Shown: piece after piece, positions 18,410 through 25,409 of the stretch
How positions within the stretch are numbered: position 1 is the first letter of the stretch
Layout of the letters: every line of letters starts with the position of its first letter
NCBI RefSeq assembly: GCF_001468135.1
Contig: NZ_LNYU01000078.1
Location: forward strand, 1 to 58,861
Direction of reading: 5' to 3'
Length of the DNA stretch: 58,861 nucleotides
From: Legionella santicrucis
GTDB lineage: Bacteria; Pseudomonadota; Gammaproteobacteria; Legionellales; Legionellaceae
The notes under the pieces: model-generated
The model's input: the letters and a program-made list of their open reading frames with translations, nothing else
Told to the model about the DNA's origin: nothing
Database searches by the model: none
Made by a program: the position numbers and the translations under genes

Positions 18410-19720
18410 TCAGGGATTAGGCGTGTTTGAATTGGAAGAGCTTTGATCTTGTACTTTATCACTAGAAGCGCCTTGATCCTCTCCTTTTGCTTTTAGCTCA
18501 CCCTTTAGCTTTTTTTGATCGGGAATATCATATATTGATTTTCCAACTACTCCACTTACATAACTCGTTTTTACAGTCTTGTTTGCGCCAGAAACAACCG
18601 TGGCAAGAATAGGTAAAGATGAGCTTAAGGCAGAAGCACCCACGCCTATTCCAAATGACGCAACAAACAGCCCCACTGTTATTTTTTCCCCAGTATTAGG
18701 TGGTATTTTATATTTTAAATAATTTTCTGCACTGTTATAAATAGTAATACCTGAGCCTGCAACACCACAAGCCAGTGCACCAACACCAAAAATAGCAGAA
18801 CCTAATGCTGCAGGGGGGAATACAGGAGTTATCGCTGTAGAACCAACAGCAAGTACAGTACTAGTTATAGTGCCAATTCCTAAACCTAATTGAGCAATTT
18901 TACGTGTTTTCTGTTTTTTTGTTTCGCCACCTGTAGGCAGTGCAAAACTAATATTATTTTTATGTTCAAAGCATCCTAAGGCTGAATTAACCTCGCTCTT
19001 TATCTTTTGCATATACTTAGGCTCTATGCAGTTATTGGCAACAAGTTCGCCCATATTTTCTTTTATTGCTTTATAAAGAGTAACAACCTTTTCTCTTAAT
19101 ATACCAGCATCTACGGTAGAATGTTGCTCTAAGGTACCATTGGTCAAAAAATCGAGAGAATATTGTTTAAAAGCTTCTTTTAACTGCTCAATATAATGAA
19201 TAGTTTGATTAAATAATATTATATCATCAGTATTTACATTTGGGTTCGTTTGAAGATACACCTCACGTAACTCCATGATATGTCGCCCAAATTTAAATAA
19301 ATAATCAAGCGCGCCTACTTCCGCGATAACTGATGTAGCTTGTAAATTTAACAAATCCACATAACCTCTAAGCTGTTTTATCTCCTCTTTACGCTCAGGC
19401 GGAGTATTCTTTTGTGCTTCCTTAAGCTGATTTTTTAAAAATTCAAATAAACTCCCATTTGGTGCTGATTCAGTTGGACGATTGAATATTTTTAGAGAAA
19501 TATTTGCCGAACTCCGTCCTGTATCTGGAGTAATGTGTTTTAATGACCAATTTGCTGGATTTATAACCTTGTCTTTAGATATTCTGCTTTCTGGGTTGTT
19601 TTCTTTAATAATATCAACTAACTTTTGCAGTTCACCAATAAATTTTTCTTGATAATTCTGAATATAACTCTGGTGATCTTCTTCTAATCTTGCAAAATTA
19701 ATAGTAATATCTTTACCCAT
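18410..19720 (-). CDS. Unknown protein with C-terminal membrane hairpin
   Basis: 436 residues from ATG 19720, which has AGGAG 7 nt upstream; an in-frame start 33 codons earlier has no ribosome site and was rejected. Residues 1-280 are soluble and helical. Two Gly/Ala-rich hydrophobic segments follow (about 280-330 and 350-380), then a hydrophilic tail rich in Ser, Asp, Gln and Asn. A soluble N-terminus with a late membrane hairpin is common among Legionella effectors that insert in host membranes. I do not recognise the family; translocation is inference. Confidence 0.55.
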   Translation of the reverse strand: MGKDITINFARLEEDHQSYIQNYQEKFIGELQKLVDIIKENNPESRISKDKVINPANWSLKHITPDTGRSSANISLKIFNRPTESAPNGSLFEFLKNQLKEAQKNTPPERKEEIKQLRGYVDLLNLQATSVIAEVGALDYLFKFGRHIMELREVYLQTNPNVNTDDIILFNQTIHYIEQLKEAFKQYSLDFLTNGTLEQHSTVDAGILREKVVTLYKAIKENMGELVANNCIEPKYMQKIKSEVNSALGCFEHKNNISFALPTGGETKKQKTRKIAQLGLGIGTITSTVLAVGSTAITPVFPPAALGSAIFGVGALACGVAGSGITIYNSAENYLKYKIPPNTGEKITVGLFVASFGIGVGASALSSSLPILATVVSGANKTVKTSYVSGVVGKSIYDIPDQKKLKGELKAKGEDQGASSDKVQDQSSSNSNTPNP

Positions 19721-19926
19721 GTATATCTCCTGTACACCTATAATAATCAGTATAGAAAGATCATGGTCAAAATTCAAACAAAGTGAAATAAAGATCGCCA
19801 TCTTTGTTTGAAGATTCAAATGTTGAGAATGCCCTAAAAAGATATTTTAAGAGAAGTAGCATTATTTTTTGTTGGCTTTATTAATGAGTAACTATGGGCC
19901 GAATAAAAAATTTGGAGGATTATTGA

Positions 19927-20289
19927 ATGATTCTTGATCATGTTGGAATTACGGTTTCTAATTATGAGCGCTCCAAAAATTTCTATTGCCATGTTTTAGA
20001 ACCACTAGATATTACTTTAATCAAAGAACAAAATCAGTGGGCAGGGTTTGGTAAAAAAGATAAACCTGAATTTTGGTTTGGCGAAGGGAAAAAGAGCGAT
20101 TATTTTAGCCATATTACTTTTGTTGCAGAAAATAAAAAAGCCGTGGAACAGTTTTACACTATAGCGTTGCAACAGGGGGCAACATGCAATGGTGAACCTA
20201 AATATAGAACCAATTATTATCCTAATTATTATGGTGCTTTTATTATTGATCCAGATGGTCATTATATAGGAGCAATTCTGCGCGCTTGA
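19927..20289 (+). CDS. VOC/glyoxalase-fold protein
   Basis: 120 residues, one vicinal-oxygen-chelate domain: MILDHVGITVSNYERSKNFY at the start and the closing IIDPDGHYIGAIL are characteristic of the glyoxalase/bleomycin-resistance/dioxygenase superfamily. Candidate metal ligands are H5 and the late acidic residues. TTGGAGG about 9 nt before ATG supports the start. Its substrate cannot be told from the sequence. It precedes the aminopeptidase gene by 84 nt, with a palindrome between. Confidence 0.85.
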   Translation: MILDHVGITVSNYERSKNFYCHVLEPLDITLIKEQNQWAGFGKKDKPEFWFGEGKKSDYFSHITFVAENKKAVEQFYTIALQQGATCNGEPKYRTNYYPNYYGAFIIDPDGHYIGAILRA

Positions 20290-20302
20290 GCCCCAAGAAC
20301 TA

Positions 20303-20320
20303 TTATTTCAGTTGAAATAA
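20303..20320. promoter_or_regulatory. 18-bp palindrome upstream of pepN-like gene
   Basis: TTATTTCA-GT-TGAAATAA is a perfect inverted repeat 14 nt after the VOC gene and 53 nt before the aminopeptidase. It could be an operator or, with the following CCCTTTT, a weak terminator. Confidence 0.35.
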
Positions 20321-20373
20321 CCCTTTTGATCTTATATTGTTGCTCCAGAATCTAACATGAATTAGGGAGTTTC

Positions 20374-23058
20374 ATGAAAAATCATTCTGGAGTATTTAGG
20401 TTAAGTGACTATCAAGTTCTTGATTATTTAATAAAACATGTTGATTTAGAAATTGATCTTTCTAAAAAACCAGTACAATCAAAAGCTTGCTTGACTATTG
20501 AGCCTAATCCCAAATCACAATCTCACTCTGTTAATTTGGAATTAGACGGTGAGAATATGAGCCTGGAATCAATTGCTCTTAATGGGAAAATACTCTCTCC
20601 CGAAGAATATGAGCTCACAAAAGACTCTTTAATAATCAAAAACATTCCTCAAGAAAAAGAATTTACACTTGAAACAACAACCCGTTTAGGTGAAAACACT
20701 GATTTATTCGGTTTATACGAAACAGAAGGAACAATTCTTGTTAAAGCTGAAACCGAAGGTCTACGACGTGTCTTATATTGCAACGATCGCCCAGATAATT
20801 TAGCCACATATAAAACAACCATTATCGCTAAAAAGAAAGACTACCCAGTATTACTCTCTAACGGAACTCTGATAGAGCAAAAAGACTTAAATGAAGGGCT
20901 CCATGCAGTAACTTGGCTAGATATGACGCCCAAACCCAGTTATCTTTTTGCTTTGGTCGCAGGAAAACTCCAAAAATCGGTAACTTATTTTAAGACTCGT
21001 TCTGATCGTGAGTTACCTATTGAATTTTACGTACCTCCTACTGCCACCGCAAAGTGTGATTTTGCTAAAGAGACATTAAAAGAAGCAATGCGTTGGGAAG
21101 AAATCATTTTTAATTTAGAATGTGATTTACCTCAACATATGGTTGCAGGTGTTGATAAATATGCTTCAGGAGCGTCTGAACCTACTGGATTAAATTTGTT
21201 TAATACTGCAAATTTATTTGCAACCCCCGAAACGCGTACTGATAATGATATTTTACGCGTATTAGAAGTCGTCGCCCATGAGTATTTTCATTATTGGTCA
21301 GGAGATCGCGTTACAATTCGTGACTGGTTTAATTTACCCTTTAAAGAGGGATTAACAACATTTAGGGCCGCCATGCTCCGTGAGCATTTGTTTGGTACCG
21401 ATTTAATCCGTGTTCTTGATGGTAAAAACCTTGATGAGCGCGCCCCACGTCAAGATACATATACTAATGTGAGAAGTCTCTATACTCCTGCCGCCTATGA
21501 AAAAAGCGCTGATATTTTTCGCATGATGATGCTTTCTTTAGGCGAAAAAGATTTTTATACCAGCATGACTCAATTTTTAAAAGAAAATGATGGTGGAGCA
21601 GTTACCTTAGAAAATGTATTGGATTCATTAAGCGCATACACCGAAAAAAACATGCGTCCTTTTTTAAAATGGTTTACCGAATCCGGCATTCCGCAAGTAG
21701 CTGTTACTGACGAATACAATGCAGAAACAAAACGATATACTTTAAAATTTAAAATTAAAGAAAGCAAAGAACGACCAATACCTATTATGGTAGGACTTCT
21801 CAATAGCGATGGTGCAGAAATTCTAAGTGATACTCTAATTACGGTGGATAAAGCTGATATGGAGTTTCATTTTGATAATATTAATTCTCACCCTACCCCA
21901 TCTTTATTACGCAGTTTTTCAGCACCTATTTCTCTTGAGTTTACTTATAATACTGAGCAATTATTGTTATTAATGCAACATGATACAAATATTTATAATC
22001 GGTGCGAAGCTGCGAAAAAATTAATTATACGAATGGTAAGCGATTATTGTTTGGGTAAATCCATGGTGCTTGAACCTCAGTTTTTTCAGGTATATCGTAA
22101 CGTGCTCAATGAAATCACTCATTCATTAAATTATTGGCTTCTTGCTGAACTCATCGCCATACCCTCAGAAGAAGTTTTATTTGCTGAGTTACAAAATCAG
22201 GATTTTGAAAAAATTACGCGGGCCCGTCAATTAATACAAAACCAACTTGCTACGGAATTGAAAGAAGATCTATTGTGCGCGCAAAAAAATTTGGACAAAT
22301 TACCTACACCTGAAAACTCACCATTTAAGTCATTCGATATATTTGCTGCAGGTCTACGCCGTTTAAAGCATGTGTATCATAATTACCTGCTTTCTGTACA
22401 ACCAGAAAAAACGGAACAGGAGTTAATTGAACAATTTAATGATTCGTTAGGTAAAAATATGACAGACTGTATGTCAGCATTAAACTTATTGCTTCAGCAC
22501 AACAGCAGCATATCAGATGAGCTTCTAGAACGCTATTATCACTATTGGCAAGATGATCTAAGCGCAGTTAACTATTGGTTTAATGTTCAAGCTGCAACAC
22601 ATACAAAAAATGCAGTAAAACATGTTGCTCAATTGATGGCGCACCCTGCTTTTGATTTATCCAATCCTAATAAAGTCAATGCATTATTAGGTACATTTAT
22701 TAAAAATCCATATGGTTTTCATGCTGCATCAGGAAAAGGTTACCAGTTAATTGTTGATGTTATTTTGCAGTTAGAAAAAATAAATCCTACATTAGCTGCT
22801 AATTTAACAGAGAAATTTAATAGCTGGGATGAATATGATGATAAACGACAAAAATTAATGTTCAGTCAATTAGAGTTTCTTAGTGCTCATGCTCTAACTG
22901 CTGATGTGAGAAACATGGCAAAAAAGGGGTTAGACAAGAAAGGTAAGCTTGATCCTCCGCTACCCCTCAAGCAATTTTTTTTTAGCTCCTCTTCCTTAGG
23001 TGGCTTACAGCGCGAAGAAGAAAAGTTATTCATATCATTAAAACCCTTATTTAAGTAA
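20374..23058 (+). CDS. M1-family aminopeptidase N-like, altered GAMEN motif
   Basis: 894 residues, the size and layout of proteobacterial PepN. The zinc site is intact: HEYFH (302-306) and E325, with the 23-residue spacing of E. coli H297/E320. Y375 in YEKSADIFRM matches the transition-state Tyr. The exopeptidase motif GAMEN is GASEP here (266-270): the Glu that binds the substrate N-terminus (E269) is kept at the right 33-residue distance from H302, but Met and Asn are changed and the next Lys is Thr. Activity or specificity may therefore differ from PepN. GGGAG upstream supports the start. The cysteine-rich peptide gene follows after about 120 nt on the same strand. Gene symbol withheld because a canonical pepN may exist elsewhere. 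Confidence 0.85.
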   Translation: MKNHSGVFRLSDYQVLDYLIKHVDLEIDLSKKPVQSKACLTIEPNPKSQSHSVNLELDGENMSLESIALNGKILSPEEYELTKDSLIIKNIPQEKEFTLETTTRLGENTDLFGLYETEGTILVKAETEGLRRVLYCNDRPDNLATYKTTIIAKKKDYPVLLSNGTLIEQKDLNEGLHAVTWLDMTPKPSYLFALVAGKLQKSVTYFKTRSDRELPIEFYVPPTATAKCDFAKETLKEAMRWEEIIFNLECDLPQHMVAGVDKYASGASEPTGLNLFNTANLFATPETRTDNDILRVLEVVAHEYFHYWSGDRVTIRDWFNLPFKEGLTTFRAAMLREHLFGTDLIRVLDGKNLDERAPRQDTYTNVRSLYTPAAYEKSADIFRMMMLSLGEKDFYTSMTQFLKENDGGAVTLENVLDSLSAYTEKNMRPFLKWFTESGIPQVAVTDEYNAETKRYTLKFKIKESKERPIPIMVGLLNSDGAEILSDTLITVDKADMEFHFDNINSHPTPSLLRSFSAPISLEFTYNTEQLLLLMQHDTNIYNRCEAAKKLIIRMVSDYCLGKSMVLEPQFFQVYRNVLNEITHSLNYWLLAELIAIPSEEVLFAELQNQDFEKITRARQLIQNQLATELKEDLLCAQKNLDKLPTPENSPFKSFDIFAAGLRRLKHVYHNYLLSVQPEKTEQELIEQFNDSLGKNMTDCMSALNLLLQHNSSISDELLERYYHYWQDDLSAVNYWFNVQAATHTKNAVKHVAQLMAHPAFDLSNPNKVNALLGTFIKNPYGFHAASGKGYQLIVDVILQLEKINPTLAANLTEKFNSWDEYDDKRQKLMFSQLEFLSAHALTADVRNMAKKGLDKKGKLDPPLPLKQFFFSSSSLGGLQREEEKLFISLKPLFK

Positions 23059-23117
23059 ATAAATATGTGTTTCCATGCTCACTTGTACTTCTTTTCTCAT
23101 TCAACTATGATTATGAA

Positions 23118-23164
23118 GCTGTTTCCTTTCGCTGTTTCCTTTCGCTGTTTCCTTTCGCTGTTTC
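23118..23164 (+). repeat. 13-bp tandem repeat, 3.6 copies
   Basis: The unit GCTGTTTCCTTTC occurs at 23118, 23131 and 23144, with a partial fourth copy at 23157-23164. It lies just before the ribosome site of the cysteine-rich precursor gene, so it may alter promoter spacing or the 5' UTR of the bufferin-like operon; copy number could vary between strains. Confidence 0.85.
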
Positions 23165-23182
23165 ATTATATGGAGATTGAAA

Positions 23183-23494
23183 ATGAACAAAAAAAGCTTA
23201 ATTATTGCCGCTACAGCTGCCGCGTTGTTTACTTCAGGCGTTTATGCCTCTTCCGCCCTCGACAGTAATGGGACTAACACTAACTCCCCCACCAACCTAG
23301 CAAAAAATAGCTGTAATGGTAAGAACAGTTGTAGTGGTAAAAACAGCTGCAGTGGCAAAAATAGCTGTAAAGGTAAGAACCATTGTAAAGGCAAAAACTG
23401 CTGCAAAGGTAAAAACAGCTGCAAAGGCAAGAACCATTGTAAAAGTAAAAGCAGCTGCAAAGGTTCAAACAAATGCAATGGAAAAAGTAGCTAG
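23183..23494 (+). CDS. bufA2: Bufferin-type (BufA2-like) Cys-repeat RiPP metallophore precursor
   Basis: 103 residues. Residues 1-22 are a Sec signal peptide (MNKK, hydrophobic core, cleavage after VYA). A short Asn/Thr-rich linker is followed by ten hexapeptides (residues 41-100) of consensus K-N-S-C-K-G. Cys occurs every six residues from 44 to 98, with an extra Cys at 73, eleven in all. ATG 23183 is preceded by GGAG at 7 nt. The MNIO (DUF692) and DUF2063 genes that follow are the known partners of bufferin precursors: secreted peptides whose Cys are modified, in described cases to thiooxazoles, to bind copper. The role here is inferred from precursor type and neighbours; the modified form is unknown. 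The EGKCG core of BufA1 types is absent. Confidence 0.8.
   Translation: MNKKSLIIAATAAALFTSGVYASSALDSNGTNTNSPTNLAKNSCNGKNSCSGKNSCSGKNSCKGKNHCKGKNCCKGKNSCKGKNHCKSKSSCKGSNKCNGKSS
23303..23482 (+). repeat. 18-bp coding tandem repeats encoding the Cys hexapeptides
   Basis: Ten 18-nt units encode the K-N-x-C-x-G hexapeptides. The units vary at synonymous sites and in the Ser/His/Cys and Ser/Lys positions, so the array is old or under selection rather than a fresh duplication. Confidence 0.85.
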
Positions 23495-23512
23495 TAAGTC
23501 ATAATATGTCAC

Positions 23513-23545
23513 GTGAATTGATGTCTTAACAAGATATCAATTCAC
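23513..23545 (+). promoter_or_regulatory. Intercistronic stem-loop between bufA and bufB
   Basis: GTGAATTGAT (23513-23522) pairs perfectly with ATCAATTCAC (23536-23545); with one G-U pair the stem extends to 13 pairs around a seven-nt loop. It lies in the 85-nt gap between precursor and maturase genes. No T tract follows, so it more likely protects the precursor mRNA 3' end or attenuates read-through, giving more peptide than enzyme. Confidence 0.65.
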
Positions 23546-23579
23546 CTATAACAACAGATCTCCCGTCTAGGAAAAGCAG

Positions 23580-24461
23580 ATGGAAAAAAGTACACAAGCC
23601 CATCCTAAAAAAAATTTGCCTTTAGGAATGGGATTAGGTTTACGAGCAGAGCATTACAGTTATATTTTAGAGCACACCCCGAAAGTAGAATGGTTTGAAA
23701 TCCTCACCGAAAATTACTTGGTTGATGGGGGAAATCCTCTTTATTACTTAGATAAAGTGCGCGAAAATTATCCTATTGTGATGCATGGTGTATCATTATC
23801 AATTGGTAGCACAGATCCTCTAAACATTGATTATCTTAAGAGAGTAAAACAACTGGCTGATAGGATTCAACCAAAATGGATTTCTGATCACTTATGCTGG
23901 ACTGGTGTCCATCAACGCAATATGCATGATTTATTACCTCTATCTTATACAGAAAAAAACATCACTCGTATTGTTGAGCGAGTTAAATACGTACAGGATT
24001 TTTACCAGCAACAAATACTGCTCGAAAATGTGTCCAGTTATATCACTTACAAAGAATCTGAAATGACTGAATGGGAGTTTCTCTCTGAAATAGCCAATCA
24101 TGCAGATTGTTTCATTTTATTAGATTTAAATAATATTTATGTAAGCTCCTATAACCATGGCTTTAATCCTGAAAGCTACTTGCAAAACATTCCAGTTGAT
24201 CGGGTACAACAATTTCATTTGGCTGGACATCTGAATTGTGGCGATTACATTATTGATACACATGATCACCCAGTCATAACGGAAGTCTGGGACCTATACG
24301 CCCAAGCGACCAAACGTTTTGGTGACATATCAACGATGATTGAGCGTGATGATCATATTCCGCCGTTTGACGATTTATGGCAAGAATTAGAATATGCAAA
24401 AGCAATTAAGCTAAGTAGTTTACTCATTGAAAAAACGGATTTAGCATATGAAAATTACTGA
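23580..24461 (+). CDS. bufB: MNIO/DUF692 multinuclear iron RiPP maturase (BufB)
   Basis: 293 residues, the usual DUF692 length, a TIM-barrel-like enzyme with a multinuclear iron centre. The family pattern is clear: LGLRAEHY, WFEILTENY (E44-N45), VMHGVSLSIG (H69), SDHLCW (D103-H104), LENVSSYI (E149-N150), LDLNNIYVSSYNHG (D182, N184, H193), HLAGH (H213, H217), DTHDHPV (D226-H230) and ERDD (E255). These His/Asp/Glu/Asn residues include the iron ligands. MNIOs oxidise peptide Cys to oxazolone/thioamide or thiooxazole groups. The neighbouring precursor is the likely substrate. It overlaps the DUF2063 gene by 14 nt, indicating coupled translation. Confidence 0.9.
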   Translation: MEKSTQAHPKKNLPLGMGLGLRAEHYSYILEHTPKVEWFEILTENYLVDGGNPLYYLDKVRENYPIVMHGVSLSIGSTDPLNIDYLKRVKQLADRIQPKWISDHLCWTGVHQRNMHDLLPLSYTEKNITRIVERVKYVQDFYQQQILLENVSSYITYKESEMTEWEFLSEIANHADCFILLDLNNIYVSSYNHGFNPESYLQNIPVDRVQQFHLAGHLNCGDYIIDTHDHPVITEVWDLYAQATKRFGDISTMIERDDHIPPFDDLWQELEYAKAIKLSSLLIEKTDLAYENY

Positions 24462-25221
24462 ATTACATACTTTATTACAAGACTCTATTCTGACCTCTGA
24501 ACCACTCATTAATCCTTTTCTTGATTCTCCACCTAAAGGATCTATTGCAGACAGAGTAGCTATCTATGCCGATGGCTTTTACGCACGGCTAGAAGAAGCA
24601 TTAATGAGCGACTATAGTACATTAGCTGCAGTAATGGGTGAAAATAAATTTAGCCAAATGAGTCAAAGTTATACCCATGCGTATCCATCATACAATTATT
24701 CACTCAATAATTTTGGGGAAAATCTCAGTCAATTTTTAACTGAAACTTTACCCTATAAGAAAAAGCCTCATTTAGCTGAAATTGCTGAATTTGAATGGGC
24801 TGAATACCAAGCCATTGTAGCTCATGATGCACATTTATTATCTGTAGCCGATTTGCAATCTTTACCATTAAGTCAATGGCCAGAAATGAAATTTCATCTG
24901 CATCCTTCATGTAAAATACTTCTCATGCATTGGAATAGTCTTTCTCTTATTAAAGCGTCACGTAGCCATAAATCAATTCCTACTCCCAAGAAGCTTAAAA
25001 TTCCGCAATTTATACTGATCTGGCGCCATCAACTTGAAGTACGATACCGTAAGCTAGAATGTCCAGAACGAATTATGCTCAATGCAATAATACAAGAAGC
25101 ATCGTTTATGAATATTTGTGAGATGTTAAGCCATCAGATGCCTGAAGATGAAGTGGCAAATTATCTTGTAAAAGAATTGCATGCTTGGATTCAGGAAAAT
25201 TGTCTTATAAATAACAGTTAA
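24448..25221 (+). CDS. bufC: DUF2063 partner protein of the MNIO maturase (BufC)
   Basis: 257 residues. The N-terminus (LLQDSILT, then RVAIYADGFYARLEEALMSDYSTLAAVMG) is the DUF2063 signature. In bufferin, HvfABC and related systems this protein partners the DUF692 enzyme, probably recognising the precursor and holding the active complex. Its ATG lies inside the end of the maturase gene, so the two are made together. The C-terminal half is less conserved but keeps an AEFEWAEYQA-type helix. Confidence 0.88.
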   Translation: MKITELHTLLQDSILTSEPLINPFLDSPPKGSIADRVAIYADGFYARLEEALMSDYSTLAAVMGENKFSQMSQSYTHAYPSYNYSLNNFGENLSQFLTETLPYKKKPHLAEIAEFEWAEYQAIVAHDAHLLSVADLQSLPLSQWPEMKFHLHPSCKILLMHWNSLSLIKASRSHKSIPTPKKLKIPQFILIWRHQLEVRYRKLECPERIMLNAIIQEASFMNICEMLSHQMPEDEVANYLVKELHAWIQENCLINNS

Positions 25222-25409
25222 CAAACCTAGTGAAACCTTTGAAAATTCAGCTCCAGGTGCCCATATCTAAGTCATTCATTTTTATTCTAAATGCTTTCTA
25301 GTATGTCCCTGTGAAATAACATATTTGGTCTATAATACACTATTAGAATCATCCTGCAATTTGAGAATTGTACGAATGAAATGACGATCTTATTAATGGA
25401 ATAATTAAA

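Noticed and set aside
23242..23478. Long antisense and alternate-frame open frames across the Cys-repeat gene
   Set aside because: They are products of the 18-bp repeat, which opens several frames at once; only the forward frame has a signal peptide and a ribosome site.
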